Source: Neoasaia chiangmaiensis (GTDB taxonomy: Bacteria; Pseudomonadota; Alphaproteobacteria; Acetobacterales; Acetobacteraceae). From it: DNA of 64,000 nucleotides. A program made the translations under genes and the position numbers. The notes beneath the pieces are model-generated. The model saw only the letters and a list, made by a program, of their open reading frames with translations, was not told the DNA's origin and did no database searches. Below, piece after piece: positions 9,838 to 18,624 of this stretch (its first letter is position 1; each line of letters starts with the position of its first letter). The DNA is taken from positions 248,001 to 312,000 of the forward strand of contig NZ_CP014691.1 in assembly GCF_002005465.1 (NCBI RefSeq), read 5' to 3'.

Positions 9838-10713
9838 TCAGTCGCGGGCGAAAAGCTGCGTCAGTCCGTCTTTCAGGGGGCGGGGGTCGACTCCCAGAAC
9901 AGTGCGCATCGGCGTTATATCGAAAGCCTTGTCTTCCATGAGGCGTCGAATTTCATCGCGACCGATTCGCGGTAGTCCGGGAAGGCGAGCGGCGAGCGGC
10001 GTGATCGCCATCAGCGCGGCGGCAGGGAGCGACAGGATCGGTCGTTTGCCAAGTCCAGCCGCTTTGGCGACGCCCTGAACGAAATCGCGATAGGCCATGG
10101 CCTGCGGACCGGCGATGACCATGCTTCCCGGCGCATCGAGCTTGCCGGACGTTGCCCGATCGATGGCGGCGATCAGGGCTGCGGTGACGTCGTCCTGATG
10201 AATGGGCTGCACCAGCGCCGTTCCGCCCTGTGGAAGGGGAACGATCGGCAGGAATTTCAGAAGCCTTGCCAGACGCTGAACGTTGTCTTCCCCGGTCGCC
10301 CCATAGATCATGGTGGGATGCAACATGATCCCTGGCCGCCGGGACGTCATCAGCGCCTGTTCTCCGGCCAGAACGCCCGTTCCGTGAGCGTCGGGCCAGC
10401 GGGTGAACTTTCGCGTGCTTCCCAATCCGATCAAGGTCGCATGGGGCGGCGCTGCGTTCAGAATCGCACCGGTGTGGCGCGCATGAGCCGTGTTGACGAT
10501 ATGGCGCGCGTCGGATAGCGCGCGAACCAGAACCTTGGCTGGACCGGACACATCCGCCACACGCGCATCGGCGGCATATCGATCATCCGGCGGCAAGCGT
10601 GCCGGATCACGCACAATGGGAACGACCCGATAGCCACGCGCGTGCAGGGCACGACATAATGAGCGGCCCGAGCGTCCACTCGCGCCGATGACATGGATGA
10701 TCCGATCGTTCAT
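9838..10713 (-). CDS. NAD(P)-binding epimerase-like protein (atypical SDR)
   Basis: A 291-residue Rossmann-fold protein with an N-terminal nucleotide-binding motif GASGRSGRSL (about residues 10-19) and R-D-P after the second strand. It resembles NAD(P)H-binding / complex I assembly NDUFA9-like atypical short-chain dehydrogenases. The classical YxxxK pair is not obvious, so it may bind rather than turn over its cofactor. The start ATG lies one base beyond the stop of the upstream gene, suggesting co-transcription with the membrane-anchored protein. Confidence 0.78.
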   Translation of the reverse strand: MNDRIIHVIGASGRSGRSLCRALHARGYRVVPIVRDPARLPPDDRYAADARVADVSGPAKVLVRALSDARHIVNTAHARHTGAILNAAPPHATLIGLGSTRKFTRWPDAHGTGVLAGEQALMTSRRPGIMLHPTMIYGATGEDNVQRLARLLKFLPIVPLPQGGTALVQPIHQDDVTAALIAAIDRATSGKLDAPGSMVIAGPQAMAYRDFVQGVAKAAGLGKRPILSLPAAALMAITPLAARLPGLPRIGRDEIRRLMEDKAFDITPMRTVLGVDPRPLKDGLTQLFARD

Positions 10714-10714
10714 G

Positions 10715-12088
10715 TCAGCGAACGCGCGTGGTCATGATCGGCGGCTGAAGCAGCTCAGGATGCGCTATGAGGTTCGCCGGTGTGAGTAACGTCGCCAGTT
10801 GAGCCATGGGCAGGGGGGACGTGGGATGAAACGATATTTCGAGTGTGTGGTCGTCGGGTGACGACACGTATTGTGGCACGTCATGCAAGCCTGGAATCGC
10901 GCTCGTCACGACATTGAGGGTCGTGATTGCCTGATTGCGATATTGATCCGGCGTCATCTGGTGTCGTTGCGCCTGATCCTGGAAGAACCGGTTAATCAGC
11001 GACGAGTCACGATACGTTAAGGTCGTGTCGATCAAACGCATTGCCGATAGTGTCTCCGCTGTCATTTTCGCACCGGGTGTTGGGATGCGGTCGAACTGCA
11101 ATGTCAGTGTCGTCGCAGCAAGGGCAGGTATGTCGAGCGTCTCGACGACGCGCATCGTATCGGTGTTCGGTGGACGCTCGGCATCGATGATGACGCGCGC
11201 GGGCTCTCCCTGTGCCGCGAACGGAATCGGTGGCGCCTCGTCGAAACGCAGACTCGGTGCATTCAATGTCAGGTGAAAATGATTTGCATCATGCCGCTCG
11301 ACCATGTCGGACGCGGTTGCGGCATGCCGACCGCTGACAATCCGGATGCCGCTCAGAGTCGTGTCGCCCGTTACGACGGCCGATGCCGACATGTTTTCCG
11401 TTGGGGCAAACACGGCGGCGAGATCGCTACTATGGCCTTCACCGCGCGCAAAAGACGACGAGAACGCGCGCGGTGACTGTCCTGTCGCGCCTTCAGGCAT
11501 CAATGCGGAGACCGCACTGCATCCGAATGTTGCGTGGTCGAATGCGTAATGGCCTTCCTGCTGGCGTCCGTAATGGTCGATGGCAAGTTGGCTCACAGCA
11601 TAAGAGCAGCCAGACCGGCCGCCTTGACCGGACAGGTCCCGGAACACGGCTTTATCGAAGCGAATGCGTGCCGGCTGGATGATGTCGCTGGCCAGACCCT
11701 GCCCGTTTATCGATGACGGTACGTCGAGGCGGGAGATCCTGATATCGCTGGCTTGCAGGGTTGCCGGGCCGCTTAGCGTGAGATGCTGCGCGTGAATCCT
11801 GGAGATGTGCATCCCGTGCGGTGGCGTATCGATCGGGTTGTTGATTGTCAGCGATTGGGCGTCGAGCGTGAAATTGCCCTGGGCATAGTGAATATTGCTG
11901 AAGGCAGCGCCGCGCGCGAGTATGCGTGGCGCGGCATCGGTGTAGGAGAACTGCGCGCCCGGCGGCAGGGCGGCGCGAAAGCGCGATATAGCCCGCTGCA
12001 GTTCGGCATTGGCTTCATGATGAATGCCGAATCCTCCCAGAACTACCACAAGCAGAATTAAGCCGGTCATGAGCCAGGGTCGGTTCAC
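10715..12088 (-). CDS. Hypothetical membrane-anchored protein
   Basis: No named function recognised. The 457-residue protein has one N-terminal transmembrane segment (WLMTGLILLVVVLGGFGIHH, residues 5-24) and then a large, probably periplasmic, beta-rich domain with repeated short strands (SLTINNPI, HLTLSGP, SVDG-like turns). That layout resembles AsmA/DUF945 or DUF2125-type proteins, which is a fold-level impression only. The GTG start is supported by an AAGGA ribosome binding site 8 bases upstream. It is directly followed by the NAD(P)-binding gene. Confidence 0.7.
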   Translation of the reverse strand: MNRPWLMTGLILLVVVLGGFGIHHEANAELQRAISRFRAALPPGAQFSYTDAAPRILARGAAFSNIHYAQGNFTLDAQSLTINNPIDTPPHGMHISRIHAQHLTLSGPATLQASDIRISRLDVPSSINGQGLASDIIQPARIRFDKAVFRDLSGQGGRSGCSYAVSQLAIDHYGRQQEGHYAFDHATFGCSAVSALMPEGATGQSPRAFSSSFARGEGHSSDLAAVFAPTENMSASAVVTGDTTLSGIRIVSGRHAATASDMVERHDANHFHLTLNAPSLRFDEAPPIPFAAQGEPARVIIDAERPPNTDTMRVVETLDIPALAATTLTLQFDRIPTPGAKMTAETLSAMRLIDTTLTYRDSSLINRFFQDQAQRHQMTPDQYRNQAITTLNVVTSAIPGLHDVPQYVSSPDDHTLEISFHPTSPLPMAQLATLLTPANLIAHPELLQPPIMTTRVR

Positions 12089-12252
12089 GTCGAAGATTCC
12101 TTACACTTCGGTCAGCGCCGACGAAGGGCGTATCGTATCATGCCGACAAGGTCGAGCGATGATCGCGGCACGCATGTGCGGTATCTGAATACCATACCGC
12201 GAAAAATCCCGGAAAACCGCCGGAAATCATGGTGGTCCAGGCAAGAAAACGC

Positions 12253-12281
12253 TTGACGCTGCACAAGGGTGTCCGCATAAG
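12253..12281 (+). promoter_or_regulatory. Probable sigma-70 promoter of rplM-rpsI
   Basis: TTGACG (-35) and CATAAG (-10) are separated by 17 bases, about 40 bases before the rplM start codon. The match to consensus is good at -35 and moderate at -10. A strong promoter is expected for a ribosomal protein operon. Confidence 0.55.
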
Positions 12282-12322
12282 CCCTCCCCACACGCCAACA
12301 CACGTTGCTGGAATTGTACACC

Positions 12323-12799
12323 ATGAAAACCACACTTTCGTTGAAGCCCGCCGAGGTGACGAAAGGCTGGGTGCTGATCGACGCCGAAGGGCTCGTTCTC
12401 GGTCGCCTTGCCACGATCATCGCCAACCGACTGCGCGGCAAGCACAAGCCGCAGTTCACGCCGCATGTCGATTGCGGTGACAATGTCGTCGTGATCAACG
12501 CGGAAAAAATCGTGCTGACCGGCAACAAGGTCGGCCAGAAGCTGTTCCATTACCACACCGGGCACCCGGGTGGCATCAAGGAGCGCACCATCACGCAGCG
12601 CCTGACCGGCAAGAATCCCGGCAGCGTCGTCGAGAAGGCGGTCGAGCGCATGATTACGCGCGGCCCGCTGCAGCGTGCGCAGATGAAGCATCTGTACGTC
12701 TATGCCGGTGAGTCGCATCCGCATGAAGGGCAGCAGCCCGTCAAGCTGGACGTTGCCGCCATGAACCGCAAGAACACCGTCACGTCGATCGGGGCCTGA
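12323..12799 (+). CDS. rplM: 50S ribosomal protein L13
   Basis: Large-subunit ribosomal protein that binds 23S rRNA early in assembly. The 158-residue protein begins [11 protein letters not shown] and contains the L13 signature around [10 protein letters not shown] and the conserved [13 protein letters not shown] near the C-terminus. A TTG 18 bp upstream is in frame but would add an atypical MLELYT extension, so the ATG is chosen. rpsI follows after 5 bp, the standard rplM-rpsI operon. Confidence 0.97.
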   Translation: MKTTLSLKPAEVTKGWVLIDAEGLVLGRLATIIANRLRGKHKPQFTPHVDCGDNVVVINAEKIVLTGNKVGQKLFHYHTGHPGGIKERTITQRLTGKNPGSVVEKAVERMITRGPLQRAQMKHLYVYAGESHPHEGQQPVKLDVAAMNRKNTVTSIGA

Positions 12800-12804
12800 G
12801 AATC

Positions 12805-13290
12805 ATGTCTGAAACCCAAGAGCGCACGGGCTCGCTGCAGGACCTCGCTGGTCTGGCGCCCACCACCACGTCCGCACCGGTCCATGAAGTCAAGCGTGAC
12901 GCGCAGGGCCGTTCCTATGCAACGGGCCGCCGCAAGGACGCCGTTGCACGCGTCTGGATCAAGCCGGGCAAGGGGGACATCGTTGTCAACGGCCGCTCGG
13001 TCGGCACGTATTTTGCCCGTCCGGTGCTGCGGATGCTGATTACGCAGCCGTTCCTGATTGCGGATCGCTACAACACCTTCGACGTCTATTGCACGGTCAA
13101 GGGCGGCGGTCTGTCCGGTCAGGCTGGTGCGGTGCGTCACGGCATCTCGCGCGCGCTGACATATTATGAGCCGGGCCTGCGTGGCATTCTGAAGGCGGCG
13201 GGCTTCCTCACCCGCGATAGCCGCGTTGTCGAGCGCAAGAAGTATGGCCGTGCGAAGGCACGTCGTTCCTTCCAGTTCTCGAAGCGCTGA
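12805..13290 (+). CDS. rpsI: 30S ribosomal protein S9
   Basis: Small-subunit protein whose basic C-terminal tail reaches the P-site tRNA. Of 161 residues, about 30 N-terminal ones are an extension common in alphaproteobacteria. The conserved core starts near [14 protein letters not shown] and the tail ends SFQFSKR, the invariant end of S9. Cotranscribed with rplM and followed directly by strong hairpins. Confidence 0.97.
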   Translation: MSETQERTGSLQDLAGLAPTTTSAPVHEVKRDAQGRSYATGRRKDAVARVWIKPGKGDIVVNGRSVGTYFARPVLRMLITQPFLIADRYNTFDVYCTVKGGGLSGQAGAVRHGISRALTYYEPGLRGILKAAGFLTRDSRVVERKKYGRAKARRSFQFSKR

Positions 13291-13293
13291 CAG

Positions 13294-13322
13294 TTTTGCC
13301 CCGGCTTATGGCCGGGGCAAAA
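13294..13322 (+). terminator. Perfect 12-bp hairpin after rpsI
   Basis: TTTTGCCCCGGC pairs exactly with GCCGGGGCAAAA across a 5-base loop, starting 4 bases after the rpsI stop. There is no long U-tract after it on the plus strand, but the stem itself ends in A/T runs, so it could terminate in both directions or stabilise the 3' end of the mRNA. Confidence 0.7.
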
Positions 13323-13331
13323 CCTGTGTCG

Positions 13332-13367
13332 AAAAACCCCGGTCGCATTATGCGCCGGGGTTTTTTT
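13332..13367 (+). terminator. Rho-independent terminator, bidirectional
   Basis: AAAAACCCCGG pairs with CCGGGGTTTTT across a 12-base loop and is followed by further T residues on the plus strand. It lies between rpsI (+) and the convergent KGG-protein gene (-), with A/T runs at both ends, so it can serve both. Confidence 0.85.
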
Positions 13368-13379
13368 ATGAAAATCGGA

Positions 13380-13625
13380 TCAGCTTTTGTGAGAAGCCTT
13401 TCCGCCTTTATGTCCGGCTTCTGAGGCTTTTTCGGGATTATCCGCGAAATTGCCGCTGCCTGAATGTTCCTTTTTCGCTCCGGCACTATGCTGGCCACCT
13501 TTCTGGCCTGCTGACGACGCTTTTTCGCGATCTGCGCCAAAACTGCCGGGGTTGTGTGAAGATCCGCCTGTTTTGCCGCTGGGTGACATCGGTACGGTGC
13601 GACGATCGTCAATCAAGAAAAACAT
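13380..13625 (-). CDS. KGG-repeat small stress-type protein
   Basis: An 81-residue, glycine-, serine- and lysine-rich, hydrophilic protein. It has two copies of a repeat, EKASSAGQKGG and EKASEAGHKGG, the stress-induced KGG motif known from con-10/GsiB-like small proteins. The start is set by TAAGGAG ending 7 bases before the ATG at 13625; a much longer upstream open frame runs antisense to sucB and is rejected. The protein is probably disordered and protective (inference from family). It ends 12 bp after the shared terminator and is divergent from sucB. Confidence 0.8.
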   Translation of the reverse strand: MFFLIDDRRTVPMSPSGKTGGSSHNPGSFGADREKASSAGQKGGQHSAGAKKEHSGSGNFADNPEKASEAGHKGGKASHKS

Positions 13626-13929
13626 TGTCTTTCTCCTTATGCACCCAAACAGCATGGCCGCCGTATCGACTGCGGCAGCACGATCGTGCTGCTCGTCCTG
13701 GTGCGACGACCTCAACGCGAGAAAGCGATCAGGTTTTCGCGAGGAACAGGCTGGCCAGATAACATATTGCGGCTGCGGGATGTCGTTTGAAGACTTGAAA
13801 GAGCGTGACATCCGACGAATACGGCTTCCCTCAGGATAATGTGCCAAACCATAGTGTAGGCATTGTGTGAAATCAGCACTATGTTCGCCAGACAGGTAAG
13901 GCGCGTCGTCCAGACGCAAGGGGAAAGAG
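13626..13929. other. Intergenic region between KGG gene and sucB
   Basis: 304 bp with no convincing gene. It must hold the divergent promoters of the KGG gene and sucB. A TTGAAA / AATACG pair with a 17-base spacer starts near 13,794 but lies far from sucB; no operator or riboswitch is recognised. GGGGAAAGAG precedes the sucB ATG. Confidence 0.5.
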
Positions 13930-15213
13930 ATGTCCGCCGAAATCAAAGTGCCGGTATTGGGTGAAAGCGTGACATCGGCGACAATTACCCGATGGCTGAA
14001 GCAACCGGGCGACTTGGTCGCTGTGGACGATCCGGTCGTTGAACTTGAAACCGACAAAATCAGTGTGGAAGTTCCCTCAATAGCTGCCGGGACGCTCGGG
14101 GCGCATGCGGTTGAGGCCGGTGCGGACGTAGCTGTTGGGGCTCTTTTGACGACTGTCGACCAGCAGGGATCACCGACAGCGGCAGAGACTGCGGCGAAGA
14201 CAGGAAAGACAACGGAGCCCGCAAGCCAGTCGCCGCCACCCGTTGCAACACAACCTCCGGCGGTTTCGCCCATGCCGGCCGCTGCGCGCATGATGGAGGA
14301 AAATGCCGTGCAGGCTGACGCCATCGGCGCCGGCAGCGGTTTGGGCGGGCGCGTGACCAAGGGCGACGTTCTGGCGTTTCTGGAGCAGAACAACCCGTCA
14401 TCCAAGCCGGACGAGCCAGCGGTGAAAGCGCCGGAGACGCGCGCACCGGCGTCGACTGAAGACCGGACCGATATGCCGCGCCAGTCCTCTGCCGGTCATG
14501 TTGTTGCCCAGAGTGATCGCGAACGACGTGTTCCGATGACCCGCTTGCGGCAGACCATCGCACGTCGTCTGAAAGAAGCGCAGAACACGGCTGCGATGCT
14601 TACGACCTTCAATGAGGTCGACATGAGTGCGGCCAAGGCCCTGCGCGCAGATTATCGCGACGTGTTCGAAAAGAAGCACGGCGTTCGCCTGGGCTTCATG
14701 TCCATTTTCGCACGCGCTGTGATTGAGGCTTTGCAGGAATTCCCGGCTATCAACGCCGAGATCGACGGTGATGACGTCATTTATCGGCAATTCGTCAATC
14801 TGGGGATCGCGGTTGGCAGTGAGCGCGGCCTCGTGGTGCCGGTTCTGCATGACGCCGAGACGCTGAGTTTTGCCGAACTTGAAAAGAAAATTTCAGATTA
14901 CGGAAAGCGTGCCCGGAACGGTACGCTGAAGCTCGATGAGCTTTCACGCGGGACTTTCTCCATCACCAATGGCGGCGTTTTCGGATCGCTTTTGTCCACG
15001 CCGATTCTCAATGCGCCCCAGTCTGCCATTCTGGGCATGCATGCCATTCAGGATCGGCCTGTCGCACTGGACGGACAGGTGGTCATTCGGCCGATGATGT
15101 ATGTCGCGCTGTCTTACGATCACCGGTTGGTCGATGGGCGGGAAGCCGTGAGCTTCCTGGTGCGCGTGAAGCAGTATGTGGAAGACCCGCGACGTCTTCT
15201 GCTGGATGTGTGA
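13930..15213 (+). CDS. sucB: Dihydrolipoyl succinyltransferase, E2 of 2-oxoglutarate dehydrogenase
   Basis: E2 core of the complex that converts 2-oxoglutarate to succinyl-CoA. The 427 residues hold one N-terminal lipoyl domain (residues 1-77, lipoyl Lys43 in ETDKIS), a proline/alanine linker with a peripheral-subunit-binding domain (about 120-158), and the acyltransferase domain ending [12 protein letters not shown] with catalytic His398 and Asp402. The GREAV ending is typical of SucB rather than pyruvate E2. lpd follows 16 bp downstream. The E1 gene sucA, usually directly upstream, is not here. Confidence 0.95.
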   Translation: MSAEIKVPVLGESVTSATITRWLKQPGDLVAVDDPVVELETDKISVEVPSIAAGTLGAHAVEAGADVAVGALLTTVDQQGSPTAAETAAKTGKTTEPASQSPPPVATQPPAVSPMPAAARMMEENAVQADAIGAGSGLGGRVTKGDVLAFLEQNNPSSKPDEPAVKAPETRAPASTEDRTDMPRQSSAGHVVAQSDRERRVPMTRLRQTIARRLKEAQNTAAMLTTFNEVDMSAAKALRADYRDVFEKKHGVRLGFMSIFARAVIEALQEFPAINAEIDGDDVIYRQFVNLGIAVGSERGLVVPVLHDAETLSFAELEKKISDYGKRARNGTLKLDELSRGTFSITNGGVFGSLLSTPILNAPQSAILGMHAIQDRPVALDGQVVIRPMMYVALSYDHRLVDGREAVSFLVRVKQYVEDPRRLLLDV

Positions 15214-15229
15214 GTTGGAAAGTCGCGTT

Positions 15230-16627
15230 ATGGCTGAACAAACCGATTTCGACCTTGCCGTCATTGGTGCCGGCCCCGGAGGCTATGTGTGCGCGCTGCG
15301 CGCTGCACAACTGGGGATGAGGGTGCTGTGCGTGGACCGCCGGGCAACGCCTGGCGGCACATGCCTCAATATCGGCTGCATTCCGTCCAAAGCCCTCCTG
15401 CATGCATCCGAGCGACTGCATGAGGCGCAGAAGGATTTTGCGACGCTGGGCATTGATGTCACGGACGTCAGGGCAGATCTGGCCCGAGTCATGGCACGCA
15501 AGGAAAAGGTGGTCGGCGACACCGTCAAGGGTGTCGGTTTCCTTTTCAAAAAGAACGGTGTCACGTTCCGCCACGGTACGGCACGGATCACCAAGCCGAC
15601 CGAACTGGAAATCGATGGCGATCGCGTTACGGCCACCCATATCGTGATTGCAACGGGGAGTGCGCCGATCGCGCTGCCCGGCATCGAGTTTGACGAGCAG
15701 CAGGTGGTTTCCTCTACCGGCGCCCTGTCGCTCCCGGAGGTGCCGAAACAGCTTGTTGTGGTCGGTGCGGGCGTTATCGGGCTGGAACTCGGCAGTGTAT
15801 GGCAGCGTCTCGGCGCGAACGTGACCGTCGTGGAATACACGGATCAGATTGCTTCCGGCTTCGATCGCGGCCTGTGCACCCAGTTTCAACGAAGCCTGAG
15901 CAAGCAGGGTATGACCTTTCGCCTGTCGAGCCGGGTAACGGCGATCGAGAAAAACCCGAGCGGCGCGCGCGTCACCTACGAACCCGTGCAAGGTGGCGAG
16001 AAGCAGACCATCGAGGCGGATGTCGTGCTTGTCGCGGTCGGGCGGCGACCGGTCACTGACAGCTTGGGGCTGGATACGCTGGGCGTTACGCTTGATTCAT
16101 CCGGTCGGGTTCAGACGGATGCTCGTTATGCTACGAACGTCGATGGGATTTACGCCATCGGGGACGTCATTGTCGGGCCGATGCTGGCGCACAAGGCGGA
16201 AGAAGAAGGAATTGCGCTGGCCGAGCAGCTGAATGGTCGTGCTGCGCATGTTCGTTATGATGCGATTCCCTCCGTGATCTATACCCAGCCGGAATTTGCG
16301 ATGGTGGGCCGCACGGAAGAGCAGTTGAAAGCGGACGGTATCGACTATCGGATCGGCAGTTTTCCGTTCATGGCAAGTGCGCGCGCCCGCGCGATCAACG
16401 CAACCGATGGTGCCGTCAAGGTTCTTGCTTGTGCCAGGACAGACAAAATTCTCGGCGTTCATATCCTCGGGGCATCCGCAGGGGAGTTGATCGGCGAGGC
16501 GACACTTGCCATGGAGTTCGGCGCCAGCGCGGAAGACGTGGCACGGACATGTCATGCGCATCCAACGCTATCCGAAGCCCTGAAGGAAGCGGCGATGGCG
16601 GCTTATGACAAGCCACTGCACATATAG
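15230..16627 (+). CDS. lpd: Dihydrolipoyl dehydrogenase (E3)
   Basis: FAD enzyme that reoxidises the lipoyl groups of 2-oxo acid dehydrogenase complexes with NAD+. The 465 residues begin MAEQTDFDLAVIGAGPGG. The redox-active disulfide is in GGTCLNIGC (Cys45, Cys50), the NAD-binding segment is VVGAGVIGLELG, and the His-Glu pair is in AHPTLSE at the C-terminus. The open frame extends upstream to 15,176, but those codons overlap sucB and lack homology, so the ATG at 15,230 is chosen. It follows sucB, so it probably serves the OGDH complex. Confidence 0.96.
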   Translation: MAEQTDFDLAVIGAGPGGYVCALRAAQLGMRVLCVDRRATPGGTCLNIGCIPSKALLHASERLHEAQKDFATLGIDVTDVRADLARVMARKEKVVGDTVKGVGFLFKKNGVTFRHGTARITKPTELEIDGDRVTATHIVIATGSAPIALPGIEFDEQQVVSSTGALSLPEVPKQLVVVGAGVIGLELGSVWQRLGANVTVVEYTDQIASGFDRGLCTQFQRSLSKQGMTFRLSSRVTAIEKNPSGARVTYEPVQGGEKQTIEADVVLVAVGRRPVTDSLGLDTLGVTLDSSGRVQTDARYATNVDGIYAIGDVIVGPMLAHKAEEEGIALAEQLNGRAAHVRYDAIPSVIYTQPEFAMVGRTEEQLKADGIDYRIGSFPFMASARARAINATDGAVKVLACARTDKILGVHILGASAGELIGEATLAMEFGASAEDVARTCHAHPTLSEALKEAAMAAYDKPLHI

Positions 16628-16651
16628 AAAAAATTTCATGTAAATAGACTG

Positions 16652-16688
16652 AAGCCGAGACAGTGCAGTCAGCCAACTGTCCCGGCTT
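16652..16688. terminator. Hairpin between lpd and the convergent lipoprotein gene
   Basis: AAGCCGAGACAGT pairs with ACTGTCCCGGCTT (12 of 13 positions) across an 11-base loop. It lies 25 bp after the lpd stop and 12 bp from the end of the minus-strand lipoprotein gene. There is no strict U-tract on the plus strand; on the minus strand it is followed by T-containing sequence. Confidence 0.55.
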
Positions 16689-16700
16689 ACAAGCGGGTGA

Positions 16701-16868
16701 TCAGTCGCCCGTGGCGCGATCGATCGAGCGTCCTGCTTTTTGCAGGGGCCCCTTCGGCGGGTCGACGGTGTCCTGAACCTTCTGCCCGAACGTGCGATGC
16801 TGTTCGCAAGCGGCGAGAGAACCTGACATAAGGACAAGAGCCAAAGCAGATAGGCAGATTTTACGCAT
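16701..16868 (-). CDS. Small lipoprotein, entericidin-like
   Basis: A 55-residue protein with an obvious lipoprotein signal: MRKICLSALALVLMSGSLAAC, lipobox SLAAC. The mature part of about 35 residues is charged (FGQKVQDTVDPPKGPLQKAG). Short lipoproteins with a conserved VQD..DPPKGPLQ segment occur in acetic acid bacteria and resemble entericidin-type proteins, but no function can be stated. The ATG at 16,868 has an AAAGG upstream. An upstream extension of the frame is rejected. Confidence 0.7.
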   Translation of the reverse strand: MRKICLSALALVLMSGSLAACEQHRTFGQKVQDTVDPPKGPLQKAGRSIDRATGD

Positions 16869-16993
16869 GAAGTGCCTTTTTCGTTCAAGTTCGAGACCGA
16901 AGAAACACTGTCGAGCGGCCTCGACAGTCTGAAAAACGGTCATGGCGCCATAACAATTTCGCCTGCGGAAAGTTGCGATCGAGCGTGTTCTTC

Positions 16994-18481
16994 TCAGAGG
17001 CCAAGTGCCTCGGCTGTCTCTCGGCGACTTGTCGCACAGGCGTTCCGATCAATCGTCAGGTCGATTCCGTAGAAAGGAAATACGGCGTGTAGTCGACGCA
17101 GCCATTCTGTTTCACGCATGCGATGACTGAAACATGTCTGCACGATCTGGAGTGCAACGGAGGCGGCCACCGATGCGCCCGGAGATGCGCCCAGAAGGGC
17201 AATGAGCGAATTGTCGGCGTCGCTCACCAGCTCGGTTCCAAACTTCAATGTGCCACGCTTTTTGCCATCCGGTTTGATGATCTGGACCCGTTGTCCCGCG
17301 ATCGCCAGTTTCCAGGCGTGAGGACTGGCCGCGGGATAAAAGTTCAGCAGGGAAGAGAAGCGCTTGCCGCGGCTCTGTAAGACTTCCTCGATAAGATACT
17401 TCACGAGCGACAGATTGTCTTTCCCGACCTGAAGCGTGGGCAGCACATTATTCGTATTCAGCGTGCGATAGAAATCGGTCCACGATCCGCGTTTCAGGAA
17501 TTTCGTGGAGAAGCCCGCGTATGGCCCAAAAAGCAGGTGCCGCTGCGCGCCGATCGTACGCGTATCGAGATGCGGCACCGACATGGGTGGCGACCCCAAT
17601 GCGGCCTTTCCATAAACCTTCGCATCGTGCTGCGCCACGATATCGGGCGCGTCACAGCGCAGCCATTGGCCGCTGACCGGAAAGCCAGCATACGCTTTTG
17701 CTTCAGGGATGTTGGCTTTCTGAAGCAGCTCCAGCGCCGCACCACCAGCACCAATGAAGACGAAACCAGCCGAGACTGACTTCGTCTCTCCCGTCTTGGT
17801 ATGGCGTGCAACGATATGCCAACGGTCGCCGGGCTCCCGACGAATCTCCGTTACCTTGTGGCTGTAATATGTTGCGGTCTGTCCGCTTTGCGCCATGTGG
17901 CTGAACAGGTTGCGGGTCAGCGCGCCGAAGTCGATATCCGTGCCGTCGGCAACGCGCGTGGCTGCGACAGGGCGCCGGAGATCGCGTCCCCGCATAATCA
18001 GGGGGGCCCATTGCGCGATGACGGCAGGGTCCTCGGAGTATTCCATTGCCCGAAAACAATGATGGGCAGACATCGCGTCATGCCGTGCCTTGAGAAAGGC
18101 AACATCCTGTTTGCCTGTCACGAAACTTATATGCGGGCAGGCACGAATGAACTCTTCCGGTCTGGAAATCTGCCCGCTGCGGACCAGATAGGTCCAAAAG
18201 CTTCGGGACTCATCGAACTGCGCGTTGACCTCCAGTGCTTTTGTTATATCGACGGAGCCGTCAGCCCGCTGGGGCGTGTAGTTGAGTTCGCAGTTGCCGG
18301 CGTGTCCGGTGCCCGCGTTGTTCCATGCCTGTGAGCTTTCCAGTCCACATGCGCCCAGTGTTTCGAAACACGTGATCTCAAGCCCGGGGTCGAGTGAGAG
18401 AAGAAGCGTGCCGAGTGTCGCACTCATCACCCCCGCGCCGATAAGGACGATGTCGGGGCGGTTCTGCGGGGCGGAGGCCAT
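16994..18481 (-). CDS. mqo: Malate:quinone oxidoreductase
   Basis: Membrane-associated FAD enzyme oxidising malate to oxaloacetate and passing electrons to quinone. The 495-residue length is normal. The N-terminal FAD motif is DIVLIGAGVMSATLG, followed by the strongly conserved ESSQAWNNAGTGHAG and CELNYTP; GAGGAALELLQ lies mid-protein and LLGASPGAS near the end. In acetic acid bacteria Mqo commonly replaces NAD-malate dehydrogenase in the TCA cycle (established for the group). Its position near sucB-lpd puts three TCA functions within 5 kb, though on opposite strands. Confidence 0.96.
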   Translation of the reverse strand: MASAPQNRPDIVLIGAGVMSATLGTLLLSLDPGLEITCFETLGACGLESSQAWNNAGTGHAGNCELNYTPQRADGSVDITKALEVNAQFDESRSFWTYLVRSGQISRPEEFIRACPHISFVTGKQDVAFLKARHDAMSAHHCFRAMEYSEDPAVIAQWAPLIMRGRDLRRPVAATRVADGTDIDFGALTRNLFSHMAQSGQTATYYSHKVTEIRREPGDRWHIVARHTKTGETKSVSAGFVFIGAGGAALELLQKANIPEAKAYAGFPVSGQWLRCDAPDIVAQHDAKVYGKAALGSPPMSVPHLDTRTIGAQRHLLFGPYAGFSTKFLKRGSWTDFYRTLNTNNVLPTLQVGKDNLSLVKYLIEEVLQSRGKRFSSLLNFYPAASPHAWKLAIAGQRVQIIKPDGKKRGTLKFGTELVSDADNSLIALLGASPGASVAASVALQIVQTCFSHRMRETEWLRRLHAVFPFYGIDLTIDRNACATSRRETAEALGL

Positions 18482-18624
18482 AAATGTTCGGTCCGGAAGT
18501 TTCTTGAAGCTGGATATGACCTAGTCAAACCACGAAAACCGGCAAGGCGAAAGCACCTTGGTGGACGCTGACGACGAGAAGGGCTCCCCCAATCTTCCGC
18601 GAGGCTTCTCAACAGTTTGCCTGA

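Noticed and set aside
13590..14405. Long N-terminal extension of the KGG-protein frame
   Set aside because: It runs antisense into sucB; the strong ribosome binding site and repeat domain show that the gene starts at 13,625.
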